Origin: Artemia franciscana | Taxonomy: Eukaryota > Arthropoda > Branchiopoda > Anostraca > Artemiidae | DNA: 64,000 nt | Direction: 5' to 3' | NCBI RefSeq assembly: GCF_032884065.1 | Contig: NC_088864.1 | Span: forward strand, 21,876,994 to 21,940,993 | Part shown: one piece after another, positions 49,671-61,269 of the stretch | Position numbering within the stretch: the stretch's first letter is position 1 | Layout of the letters: each line of letters begins with the position of its first letter | Program-made: the position numbers and the translations under genes | Notes under the pieces: model-generated | Seen by the model: only the letters and a program-made list of their open reading frames with translations | What the model was told of the DNA's origin: nothing | Database searches by the model: none

Positions 49671-51287
49671 TCAAACAGTTCGTGGTAACGAACTGTAATA
49701 AGGAGCGACCCGGCTCGATAGTAAACGAAAATCTAAAAAACGAAATTTTGATGCTAAAATATACATCAAAAGAATCAGATTTTTATGCTGATTTTATAAG
49801 TTTCATCGAATTTAGTCTTTGTCATCAAAAGTTACGAGCCTGAAAAAATTTACCTTATTTTAGAAAATAGGGAAAAACACCCCCTAAAAGTCACAGAATC
49901 TTAACAAAAATCACACCATCGCATTCGGCGTATCAGAGAACCCTATAGCTAAATTTTCAAGCTCCTATCTACAAAAATGTGGAATTTCGTATTTTTTGCC
50001 AGAAGACAAATCACGGGTGCGTGTTTATTTGGTTTTTTTTCCAGGGGTCATCGTATCGACCAAGGGGTCCTAGAATGTCGCAAGAGGGCTCATTCTAACG
50101 GAAATAAAAAGTTCTAGTGCCCTTTTTAAGTGACCGAAAAATTGGAGGGCACCTAGGCCCCCTCCCACGCTCATTTTTCTCCAAAGTGACAGATCAAAAT
50201 ATTGAGATAGCCATTTTGTTCCGCTTAGTCAAAAACCTTAATAACTATTTCTTTGGGAATGACTTACTTCCCCACAGTCCCTGGGGGAGGGGCTGCAAGT
50301 TACAAACTTCGACCAGTGTTTACATATAATAATGGTTATTGGGAAGTGTACAGTCGTTTTCAGGGGATTTTTTTTGGTTTTGGGGGTGGGGTTGAGGGGA
50401 GGGGGCTATGCGGGAGGATCTTTCCTTGGAGAAATATGTCATGGGGGAACAGAAATTCCATGAAAAGGGCAGAGATTATTACGCATATGAGGGCCTCTAA
50501 AAATACTTTTGCATAAAGAGCGAGGTATTTAGGAGGAGATAAATACCTCGCTTTTTATGCTATAATATTTTTAGTAATTTCAACTATTTATTCTACGGCC
50601 TTTCTGATTCAGGGGTCATTCTTAAAGAATTGGGACAAAACTTACGATTTAGTGTAAAGAACGAGGTATTAACGAGGGTACAAACGCCCTCATATACATA
50701 ATAAAAATTAAAGAATATAAAAGTTTGTTACGTAAGTTAATTCTAAAGTTACGTATATTTTTTGCTAATAAAAAAATTCGATAAAAATTAAAATTAATAG
50801 CTGCCTTTTTATGTCACCGAAAAATTGCATGGCAACTAGGCCTCCTTCCCCATCCCTTATTTCTCAAAATCGTCTGATCAAAACTAAGAGAAAGCCATTT
50901 AGCCAAAAAAGGAATTAATATGCGAATTTCATTTGAATAATTTACGTGTGGAGAGTCAATTTCAAACATGCATTAATTCAAAAACGTTCAGAAATTACAT
51001 AAAAAAACTAGTTTTTTTTTAACTGGAAGTAAGGAGCGACATTAAAAGTTAAAACGAACAGGAATTGCTCCGTATATGAAATGGATTGTCCTTTCCGCAA
51101 TCCATCGCTCTTTATGCTAAAGTTTGACTCTTTGCCACAATTCTGCGTTTTAGAACAATTTAAAGCTTTAGCGTAAAGAGCGAGGGATTGCGGAGGGGAC
51201 AACCCATTTCATATACGGAGTAATTTCTGTTCGTTTTAAGTTTTAATTTCGCTCCTTACTTTCAGTTAAAAAAGTAGTTTTTTTTTA
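49671..51287 (+). mobile_element. MH element copy 6
   Basis: Full-length 1.6-kb copy inside the WASHC3 intron. Head at 49,671; head frame at 49,673-49,843, open for 57 codons because two codons (KY) are missing without breaking the frame. The module is about 50,480-51,000 and the tail foldback about 51,000-51,287. Tail class is ccgcaatcc, like MH2. The left tail arm has private changes (caggaattgctcc, atccatcgc) that the right arm lacks. Confidence 0.85.
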
Positions 51288-51830
51288 TGTAATTACACTC
51301 CAGAAATGACATTAAAATTAGATTTTGGTGCCACAAGGCATTCTATTATGGTGTTGTTATTAGGAAATTATAAAAAGCGTGTAAATATGAATATTAGAAT
51401 CAGACAATATTTTGTTTAAATAATTCAATTCTTAATTAAATAATATTGAACAGCTCTCTACGATATTCTAGTGCCCTATTAGTATTGGAGAAATAAAAAA
51501 TAAAAAAAGGTGACTTATCAGTGTTTCTGGCTCTTTTTAAAAGTTCTTTGAATTTCTTTCAAAATAAAGTTTTACTCTTGAATTAAATAATAACTACTAC
51601 TCCTAAATTGACAATAATGCTGAATTTTTCTTACGAGATAGTATTTTTCTTTAATGTGTTCTTAATATTTTGACCACTACAGGCTGTCTCTATACTCGGG
51701 TACAGCTATTGTTGCTACCCCAAACTTTTCCTGCCCTGAGCATAAAAGCTCTGCTAATTTCCAGATATATAGAACAGGAGGTTAAATCGTTGTCTTGTAG
51801 AGTGGGCGACAGTTTTAAATCGGAGCAGCA

Positions 51831-53498
51831 TCAAACACTTCGTAGTAACGAACTGTAGTAAGGAGCGACCCGGTGCAATAGTAACCAAAAGTCTAAAAAA
51901 TGGAATTTTGGTCCCAATAGCTACATCAAAAGAATTGCATTTTAATGTTGATTTTAAATATGTAAGTTTCATCAAGTTTAGTCTTACCCATCAAAAGTTA
52001 CGAGCCTGAGAAAATTTGCGTTATTTTAGAAAATAGGGGGAAATACCCCCTAAAAGTCATAGAATCTTAATGAAAATCACACCATCAGATTCAGCGTATC
52101 AGAAAACCCTACTGTAGAAGTTTCAAGCTCCTATCTACAAAAATGTGGAATTTTATATTTTTTGCCAGAAGGCAGATCACGGATATGGGTGTTTATTTGT
52201 TTGTTTTTTTTGTTTTGTTTTGTTTTCCCAGGGGTCATCGTGTCGACCCAGTTGTCCTAGAATATTGCAAGATGGCACATTCTAACGGAAATGAAAAGTT
52301 CTAGTGTCCTTTTTAAGTGACCGAACAAATTGGAGGGCACCTAGGCCCCTCCAACGCTAATTATTTTCCAAAAGTCAACGAATCAAAATTCTGAGATAGC
52401 CATTTTATTCAGCGTAGTCGAAAAACCTTATAACTATGTCTTTGGGGACGACTTACTCCCCCACAGTCCCCGTGGGAGGGGTTACAAGTTCAAAACTTTG
52501 ACCAGTGCTTACATATAATAATGGTAATTGGAAAGTGTACAGGCGTTTTCAGGAGGATTTTTTGGTTGGAGGCAGGGGTTGAGAAGAGGGAGATATGCTG
52601 GGGGAACTTTCCATCGAGGAATTTGTCATGGGGGAAGAAATTTTCCATGAAGGGAGCGCAGGATTTACTAGCATTACTTGAAAAAAAAACAATGAAAAAG
52701 TTTTTTTTAGCTGGAAGTAAGCAGCAGCATTAAAACTTAAAACGAACAGAAATTATTTCCCATATGAGGGGCTCACCTCCTCCTAATACCTCGCTCTTTA
52801 CAAAAGCATTTTTAGTAAAAGTATTTTTGTAATTTCAACTATTTTTTCTGTGGCTTTTGTGATTCAGGGGTCATTCTTAATGAATTGGGACAAAATTTAA
52901 GCTTTAGTGTAATGAGCGAGGTACTGACGAGGGGGCAAACCCCCTCATATATGTAATAAAAACATAAGAATACAAAAGTTCTTTACGTAAGCTAATTTAT
53001 AAGTTACGTATATCTTTTACTTATAAAAAGATTCGTAAAAAATTAAAAGTTCTAGATGCCTTTTTAATTAACCGAAAATCGGAGGGCAACTAGGCTTCCT
53101 CCCCCGCTCTTTTTTTTTCTCAAAATCATTCGATCAAAATTATGAGAAAGCCATTTAGACAAAGAAAAATAAATATACAAATTTCGTTTTAATTATTCCT
53201 CTGCGGAGAGCCAAAATCAAAACATGCATTGATTCAAAAACGTTCAGAAATTAAATAAAAAAACCAAGTTTTTTAAATGAAAGTAAGGAGCGACATTAAG
53301 ACTTAAAATGAACAGAAATTACTCCGTATATGAAAGGGACTTTTCCTTCCAACGCCCCGCTCTTTACGCTAAAGTTTTTTTTACTGCTTTAAAATGTAGA
53401 GTTAAGTGAAAGAGTCAAACTTTAGTGCAAAGAGTGAGGCGTTGAGAAGGAAAAGCCCCTTTCATATACGGAGTAATTTCTGTTCGTTTTAAGTTTTC
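51831..53498 (+). mobile_element. MH element copy 7, tail end cut
   Basis: Head TCAAACAC at 51,831 with a slightly damaged palindrome. Head frame 51,833-52,009 is open for 59 codons. The module is about 52,720-53,270. The tail foldback is about 53,265-53,498, and its right arm stops before the terminal tccttactttcag block. Tail class is aacgccccgc, like MH1, MH4 and MH5. Confidence 0.82.
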
Positions 53499-54779
53499 TC
53501 TAGTTTAGGGCGAACGAGCAACAATCGTGCAAACTGGTTTTTTTTTTAGTTTGAGTTATGAGATCAAAAAGTTGGTAATTATAAAGCAGCCACTGCAGCT
53601 CTAGTTCTTGTGTCCATGTCCATTCACCCCATCTTTCCCAAGAAATTAAAAAAAAAACTCCCCTTTCTATGGGTTTTGAATTTAAGGAAAAAGTCCAACT
53701 ATACGACCAATATATTTATTTCCTAAAACTGCTAAGTAAATAAAAACTGTGTCAAAGAAAGTACTCTTCTATGCAGGATAGCTTCTCTGATAGAGTTGTG
53801 GGCTTAAAGTGGCTGCTTTATAACTAAAAAGAGTTTAAGAGTTTCTGAACATCTTTAAAGTATTAAAGGAATATATTGCATTGCTAAGGTTGGGATTTAC
53901 AATTAAGCTGTTTAATTGCAACTTGAAGTGAAATAAGGTATTTAAACCACAGTTAAGGTTGATGTGTTGACCTACAATATTGACAGTCATTGTAGATCTA
54001 CACCCAATAGAGAACTAATCTGGAGTATTAGTGTCAATGTAGTGTTGTTATAGGAGTAACCTGTTTCATTCCTGATATTCAATCTTTTTCTGACATTTAA
54101 AAACGTGAAAAAACAAAAATGATAAAAGCGATGAAAAAAGGCCATCCATCAATATCCTTTTGACTGGAATGGTTTTGCCAGGAATGAGATTAGCCGAGTT
54201 CTTTTTACCCTTACCTCAACAACTGGAACAGTAGGAGTCAAAGCACCATCTTCATCAACTATACGCAACAGTTTTTCAAAAAAAAAAAAAAAATAACATA
54301 AAGGGATTGTAGACAGTATCGTTTTCCCATTAAGATACCTGTCAATATGTATTACGCTTTCTTTTTAAATATCAACGAGTCACGTCGAATCAAATACTTG
54401 TAGCGAAGCTTACCTTTCAACCTGATCAAACGTAATCACAATAAGCCTGAAATAAGACTAGCCGGAGACATAAGCAAAGGGATGGAATGACCTATGGAAT
54501 AATAATTCTAGGCTAAGGACATGAGAGAGATCTTAAAAGTGCAGGGTCTAGACCTAGACAGATATATAAAAGATCTGAAAAGAGGAGAAATTTTATTATT
54601 GTTCAACACTTCCTTATATTATCAAAGTATACAACAAAAAATCAAAGGAACTGCAGATGGAAAGACATTAAACTTAAAAAATTTCTTCCTTTTTTAAGGG
54701 GGGGCGGGCCCCTCTAATTACGTCGCTGCCCTAACTAAAAACGAATTCCTAATAGAATCACATAATTTTTTAATCCAGT

Positions 54780-55700
54780 TGGCTCTCAATTTATGTCCCT
54801 GGGCTAAGGGAAAACGAATGCAGAATAAGGTTATTAGTTCCCCTGGAAGCGGGTGTTGACAAAGAACAATAAGTTTTTCTGGTCCTGAAAAGAGCCATTT
54901 TCTGTAAATTTGCTTGAAATTTTAAATATTTGTTGCCTGGGCTGTGGTAATCATAATTTATGTTGTGAGCGGTTGGTTGTCAGGAGGATAGAAATGGTCC
55001 AAAAATATTTTTTTTCCCGATGAGTTTGAACCTGTAACCGTAAGTCCCCGGTCGAAGAGAAATCTAATGTTTAAAAAACATTGTTCGGGCTATCTCCCTA
55101 AAATTAGTTCAAGAAAGGCCATTTTGTTATTAGCCCAAGACTTATGTCCATAAGCTCTTCGGTAAAGAGAAAGCAGAGTGATTGAGAGCAGAAGAAAATA
55201 CCAAGACACTATGTGCATCCAGGTGGTTAAAATAATATATCTGCAATATCTCTAAAACTGCTTGTGAGATGGAGATGAAACTTTCAGGTAATGTTGTGGA
55301 AAGGAATGGGGGCGAGGGGAAAGGGAACTGACATTTTGTGCTGGGAGATGGGCTAAACGAGATTTGTCTGTGGTTTGACATTTTCAGCAAAATAGTTTGG
55401 CACTATCAGCTCCTGTGGGACTCCATTCATGGGCAAGTAGCGAGGTAAATCAAAAGACATTATGTCGTGTCAGGGTATCAAAATGCTGTACCTGCAAAAT
55501 CTCGAACATTTCGGAGGATAGAGTTGAAACTTTCTGGTAGTGGTGAAGAAGGAGGGGGTAAATGGCAAGAGGTGTCCAAATACTGTATTAGGGGGAACGG
55601 CTATATATGTTTTATCTCCAGTTAACCTAAATATTTTTGGACTATAAGCCACCATGGGACTTAAAATCTACTCACGGTTAAGTAGTGAGGTAAATCAAAG
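54780..55700 (+). repeat. Diverged tandem array, units 240-350 bp
   Basis: Similar blocks recur at about 54,780, 55,133, 55,400 and 55,640. They are built on a cc-atgggca/ttatgtcc word, gaggtaaatcaaa, a tatcaaaatgctgtacctgc-type word, and gatgaaactttc followed by a G-rich stretch. The units are far apart in sequence, so the array is old. A related single unit lies at 4,740-4,890. Confidence 0.5.
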
Positions 55701-56045
55701 GATCAATAATTGCAAAAATTCCGAAAAGAAATCGTTCTTTTTACGGCAAATAATGAAACTAGGTTCATTTTTCATGAAAAAAGTTTTAAACATTAACATG
55801 TTTTCAGGTCATATAAATTAATTGCGTAAGTTGCGTGACTGTTGGTATGTTGAGGAAAAGACGACTTATGAAGATGGCTTAGAATAGCAGTATGGCCAAT
55901 TCCAGGATAAAAGACAAACGAATCAAGAGATAGATTCATAGCTGTATATAGGATGACGTTTTTTTTTATAATCTTGTGGAAATTTCTCTTAAAATTTCCA
56001 AAAGTTAAAGTCAAAGTTTGTTAACTTACAATTCCTATTTCCTAG

Positions 56046-56202
56046 TTAAACTCCATACCAAGAGTTGAAATACAGGTACAGAAACAGTCGGTTGAGAATC
56101 TCGTAATCAATGCCAAAGCTGTTGACCCGCTCAAGCCTGATGATACCCAAATCACGGAGAAAGAAGAAACTGAATTGCTGCAGCTACCTGAAAACAGCCA
56201 AA
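56046..56202 (+). CDS. WASHC3: WASHC3 (CCDC53) internal exon B
   Basis: These 157 bases (52 codons plus one base) lie between acceptor atttcctag and donor A|gtgagt. They read LNSIPRVEIQVQKQSVENLV, then INAKAVDPLKPDDTQITEKE, then ETELLQLPENSQ. LNSIP continues exon A exactly as LSSIP follows LDAKL in human WASHC3. The rest is the poorly conserved acidic/polar linker. The conserved C-terminal exon (human DPRYARYLKMVQVGVP) was not found before 64,000, so the gene probably continues to the right. Confidence 0.78.
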
Positions 56203-58882
56203 GTGAGTGTAAATTATTTAGTATTACATAGAAAAACGTAAGACTATTGCTTTTGCTTATGTTATGAACTTTGCTTCTAACAACTGTCATATAAAACAGT
56301 GTTTTTCAACCTTCGTAGCCGTGTGGAAGTCTTGAAATAAATCTCAAGGGCAAAGAAACCCGTGTACAGTATACACAATGGCTCTTTTGTAATTTTTTCT
56401 TCCTACATTTTGCAGATCTCAACGATCCACTTTGTAGTCTGTTTGTTCTGCTTTTTGCAAGATATTTGTAACTTTAGACTAGAGCAATGTTCATGAAGGT
56501 GAACGATTGGTGTGTATTTTGGTGTGGAAAAGTGGGAAAAAATGGAACAAATTAATGAAAAATCTGAAATTTTTTAAAGCGTTCTTCAAGAAGTTTATTT
56601 TCAAATATGTGAAGTACAATGACTCTAAAAAAAGCTAAGTGACAGGAATAAGTTTTATCATTCTAGTTTTTCTCAGTCCTCGTATTGTTATCTTTCTTGC
56701 CTAAGAAATCCAACTTGAATTGCGCAATTAATTAGACTCACAGGTTAATCAGATTAGAAAATTAGTAAGTGGTAATTTGTGATGCATATGATACATTTTT
56801 CTTCAATTAGTTCATTGTTCTACTGTTTCATAATACTGATTAAGATGCAAAGTGTCTGCAGGGGATGGTAGATCCAAACATTAGTGCAAAGTTTAACGAG
56901 ATTGAATAACACTTTCTGGCATATAATTTTATTTTAGCTTGACCTCCCTCTAAAGTATTTGCAGGATCGCTCTTCCCCCTCTCCCCTTATTCTTGGCAAT
57001 ATTTGTTTCAGAACTCTCAAAAACCTTGAAGAATCAATCACAAATGAACACTATATTTCATAATTCTTTAAAGCTTTTACTAGGCAATGTACGAAACCGC
57101 TGTCCGTACATCCCCCCTTAATATTTGAGTTAAAGTAATAGAGCCACATAAACGAAACTTTTTATGGTCAGCTACTTTCTTTAAAATTTCAAAAAAGTTG
57201 ATCTGGATAGTAAACGTTTTTAATATTAAAAAAAAAAATGTAGGAAAATGAGTTTTTCTTGATGACACTTCATGGAATCTTATTGTTGGCCAAAGTAAAT
57301 GATTCTGCTCTTTAAAAGCAATTTTTGCTGAAAAGTGTATATCTTCAAACGAAATTTGGCTATACCTATGACTTCACTCGAGTAAAATGAAAAGTGTTCT
57401 TTTCTACAAATTTCAAATTCAGCTAGTATTTTGGAGATGGAAACGATTATTTTAGACACAAAATTAGGTATATCCGGGAAAAAGAGTCCATACATCCCTG
57501 GTTATTTTACTTAAACATGCTTTTTCTATAACTATCATCTGTTTCTATTGTAACTCGTTTTGCGTATACTATGTTCTTATTCTTAGATATTGCGATCGAT
57601 TTCAGCTACAAAGTAGAATTTGTTGAAGGGATCATTCTAACGGTAGAATGATCCCTATATTTATACTATGGTAGTATTAAAAGGGGTATATTTGCAATGC
57701 TGTTTTTGGCTGCATTTTTTTGCTGTTTTAACTATACTGTGGTTGTAGACTCTTTCTGATCGGTCTGAATGTCAGAATTGCCGCAATGTATCACCACCGG
57801 TTTCTCCTGAGAGTCACCACTACATTTGCTGACAAAGGCTCAAAATTGTTGGTTGTATCTTATCTTGTGAAATAATATTGTCTGGATAAAATTCTTGTTT
57901 CTCTTTCATTGATGGTTAAAAAGGAAAACTAGTTCGCAAGATTAGTGGTATCTTATTATGTTAATGGACATATCTTAGTCCTGTGATCGTCGAATACATC
58001 TAGAAAAAGAAATGATGGAGAAGAAGAATAATCACTGCACGCCCAACTCTTTACATAAGGAATGATAGCGATTTATGCCTTAAAGAAGTTGTATCATTGG
58101 CCAAGTCCAATGGAATTATTTCCCCATAACTCTGATTCTAAGTTTTCATTCTGAATTCTCGTGTTCTATCTCATTGCACGATCAATAAATATTTCATAAG
58201 TTGCTCGAGTTTAATAATTCTTCTTTTCATTCGTTAGATTTTGTGTCAAACGATAAGAGAATTGTGACTTAGTAAACTGGGCTATGGTGCCATAAGTGCC
58301 ATATACTGATGCTATTAAGTAACTATGCAAAAAAAATCTCTTCCTAAAATGTGCAATGTGATATAGATTTATAAAGGAAAAATGAGACCTTAGGCTTCTT
58401 TCTTTTTTATAATGATAGTGAAGTAGAGTTTTGAGAGTCGTTATATAAAATGTTTTTATCCCGTATAAGCAGTTCAAGTAATACATCAGTTTTTTCAAAA
58501 TATAGCTACAATATTTAGCTACTGTATATGAAAATTTCACTCGTAATTGTTGATAACTTATGTTGGTGTAGGCTAGAATATTTTACCAAAATTTCGTAGA
58601 CACAGCAATTGGTTAACCCTGCTGTGACTCCGACCAAAGGGATACACATTAAATGATGGTAGGGTGGATTTATAAATTTTATCATCTTGCTTGGCGTCAC
58701 AAATTCTTCAAAACAACATTAAACTTAATCTGTATGATGCTAATTAGCAAGAAAATCAAGAAATTTCAGAAAAAACTGGCACAGACTTCCAAGTCAACAA
58801 CGCAGAGGCACAATAAAGTAAGATAGTGTGGATAGAAATAATTTTAAAACTCTCGGAAGGATAAAAAAAATTTATTATATAA
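56203..58882. other. WASHC3 intron or flank without recognised features
   Basis: AT-rich. Frames at 57,080-57,495 and 58,211-58,540 match nothing I know. Confidence 0.5.
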
Positions 58883-59069
58883 CTAGTTGTTGGGGAGGCA
58901 CTTCGCGCCACCCGAACACTTAGTTGCTTGGGGCGCTCTGCGCCCCCCAAGTCCCCCCGCGCGCGTAAGTCGTTGCGCGCCATATTAGTTACGCGCCATT
59001 GTAGTTGTGTCCCTGTGTCCCACCTGTGAATATAGATATATATATATATATATATGTTTTTAACTACGT

Positions 59070-59270
59070 AAAACTTGCGAATATACAACATTCTTGGCTG
59101 CCCCATTGTCTGTGCATATAAATAGATTGTCAGGTTTACCGACTCTTGAACATGCAATACATAATTGTCCATGTGAAAAACAATCCGTATTCAGATCTAT
59201 ACCTCATTATTCTAATGATTGCCCTTGAGCTTTGTTGATAGTGATTGCTAATCGAACATTTTCTGTGTCC
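59070..59270 (-). pseudogene. Helitron helicase C-terminal remnant in H1
   Basis: The minus strand reads VRLAITINKAQGQSL, then DLNTDCFSHGQL, ACSRVGKPDNLFI and NGAAKNVVY. These are motifs V/VI of the Pif1-like helicase domain of Helitron RepHel proteins. It has at least one in-frame stop after GQSLE and lacks everything upstream of motif V. Confidence 0.85.
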
Positions 59271-59271
59271 C

Positions 59272-59480
59272 GGTCGTCATTTATATGTGCCCCCGGCGTC
59301 CCCGTTGTTGTTGTGTCCCTGTGTCCCGGTCGTCATTTATATTCCCTGTGTCCCAGTTGTTATTTGTGTCCCTGTGTCCCAGTCTGTAATTTCTCTTTGA
59401 GTGTGCCGTTCGTCATTTATATTCCCGGTGTCCCGGTCGTCATTTGTGTCCCGGTGTCCCGGTCTGTAATTTCGTCAGTC
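59272..59480 (+). repeat. Helitron-borne minisatellite in H1
   Basis: Repeats of tcccggtcgtcatttatatt and related words (ctgtgtccc, ggtctgtaatttctctttga) with a period of about 35-80 bases. The same minisatellite occurs in H3 (reverse orientation) and twice in H4. Confidence 0.85.
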
Positions 59481-59606
59481 GACAAACATGACGTCAGTCG
59501 ACAAACAACTTCATGACGACGTACAGCTCAATCCTTATAATGACGTCAGTCGACAAACATGACTTCAGTCGACACACAAATATGACGTCAGTCAATAGAC
59601 AAACAA

Positions 59607-59608
<2 letters not shown>

Positions 59609-59700
<92 letters not shown>
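59609..59700. repeat. (TA)n at the H1 5' end
   Basis: About 90 bases of pure TA, an expansion of the TCTATATATA Helitron 5' start. Confidence 0.95.
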
Positions 59701-59702
<2 letters not shown>

Positions 59703-60045
59703 TACATAAAGGGGGTGGGGTGCTTCATAAAACCTCCCTCCCCTTGAGGTCTAGATGCTTTTATGATGTTTTACGTAATCTCTTGCATTTCCCATACAAG
59801 AACGAGGACCAGCAACCAATGCCTAACGACATGGTCTAGACATAAGATAAAAATAATTGAATTTACAGTCTATAAAAAATCATGAATATTCACCAATAAA
59901 CAGGATGCCCTGGAAATTGTGAAAATAAAAAAAAAATGTCAAACAACATTTCCATCTAATTTTAATTCCTCTAGGAGTGCCATCACTAAATCTTCTACTT
60001 ACAGCCTGGAAAAATTGCAGGTAACTAGTGATATTTTATTGATAA
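59703..60045. other. Spacer between Helitrons
   Basis: No gene or repeat recognised. Confidence 0.5.
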
Positions 60046-60642
60046 TCTATATATAAAAATAAGTTGTCTGTGTGTTATGTCTGTTACACTTTGTCTGTTA
60101 CGCCAGATTATATCTTCTATATATATAAAAGAAAACAAACTAAAATGTAAAAACTGGGAATTGCATAAATATTTCGAAATATTTTGACATTACAGATTAA
60201 AGTAATTCGAAAAAAGAAAAATGGTAAAAAACTAAAAAAAAAATAAAAAGAAAAAACTAAAAAAAAATAAAAAATTAAAAAAAGAAAAAACCCAAAAAGA
60301 AAAAACGTAAAAAAATAAAAAAGATAAAAACTAAAAAGAAAAAAAACTAAAAAAAGCTAAAAAACTAAAAAAAAGAAAAAACTAAAAAAATGGGAATTGC
60401 ACAAATATTTCAATATATTTTGACAATAGATTAAAGTAATTCGAAAACCTTAAAACAGATACCCCAAATTTTGAGGTTTAATATAAATTGTTGGAGCTGT
60501 AGCATGCTTGGCACGTAAAGATTTTTCCAAGTGTCAATGTTAGAATGAACATTAACAAATTGAAGAAAACAAATCAATAAAAAGAAGAAACTAAAAAAAA
60601 AGAAAAAACTAAAAAAGAAAAAAAAGTAAAGAAGAAACTGTA
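60046..60642 (+). mobile_element. Helitron 5'-end segment H2, no 3' end seen
   Basis: It starts A|TCTATATATAAAAATAAG, the same 5' start as H4. A second start-like TCTATATATATAAAAG is at 60,116. An A-rich tract of aaaaaactaaaaa words (60,220-60,400) is flanked by direct copies of gggaattgcaYaaatatttc (about 60,160 and 60,390). H3 is inserted at its right side. I found no CTAG with hairpin past 63,138, so the element is incomplete or longer than the part I can follow. Confidence 0.55.
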
Positions 60643-60984
60643 TCTATATATATACAAATAAGTTGTATATATGCATGTTTGTTTGTTTGTGGGTTTGCAT
60701 TTGACGTCATTATAAGTATATAAGGCTTTGTATATGACGTCATTATAAGATGACACTACAGACCGGGACACCGGGACACAAATGACGACCGGGACACCGG
60801 GACAGAGGGAATATAAATGACGACCGGGACACACAAAGAGAGATTACAGACTGGGATATCGGGACACAAATGACGACCGGGACACAGGGAATATAAATGA
60901 CGTCCAGGACACAGGGACACAACTACAACGGGGACGCCAGGGGACAGGGGGATATATAAATGACGACGGAGACACAGGGAATGT

Positions 60985-61180
60985 TCGATTAGCAATCATC
61001 ATCAACAAAGCTCAAGGGCAATCGTTAAAAAAATGCGGTATAGATCTGAATACGGATTGTTTTCCCATGGACAATTATTATGTTGCATATTCAAGAGTCG
61101 GTAAACCTGACCATCTATTTATATGGACAGACAATGGGACAGCAAAGAATGTTGTATATTTGCATGTTTTACGTAGTAAA
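60985..61180 (+). pseudogene. Helitron helicase C-terminal remnant in H3
   Basis: Reads RLAIIINKAQGQSLKKCGID, then LNTDCFP, VAYSRVGKPDHLFIWTDNG and TAKNVVYLHVLRS, the C-terminal end of the RepHel helicase domain. The frame shifts near MDNYYVAYS (the consensus is SHGQLYVACS). It directly follows the minisatellite, as in H1. Confidence 0.85.
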
Positions 61181-61187
61181 AAAAAAA

Positions 61188-61188
<1 letters not shown>

Positions 61189-61268
<80 letters not shown>
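61189..61268. repeat. (TA)n inside H3
   Basis: About 80 bases of TA with one TG; the insertion site of H4. Confidence 0.95.

Positions 61269-61269
<1 letters not shown>

Larger units (their letters stand above)
43567..56045 (+). other. 12.5-kb WASHC3 intron
   Basis: Bounded by the two WASHC3 exons. It holds a LINE fragment, an AT-rich minisatellite, MH6 and MH7, and a diverged tandem array, each listed separately. In the remaining parts (43.6-47.8 kb, 51.3-51.8 kb, 53.5-54.7 kb) I see no gene. A near-perfect short inverted repeat, tttgcttttgtg against cacaaaagcaaa, lies at about 46,828-46,876. Confidence 0.7.
58883..59702 (-). mobile_element. Helitron H1, non-autonomous, both termini present
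   Basis: On the minus strand the element starts TCTATATATA at 59,702 preceded by A, and ends CTAG at 58,883-58,886 followed by T, exactly the Helitron insertion rule. Inside, in order, are a (TA)n run, a leader with repeated TGACGTCA palindromes, a GC-rich minisatellite, a helicase C-terminal remnant, another TA run, a GC-rich subterminal block, and a hairpin before CTAG. Length 820 bp. Only a scrap of the Rep-helicase is encoded, so movement would depend on an autonomous relative. Confidence 0.85.
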
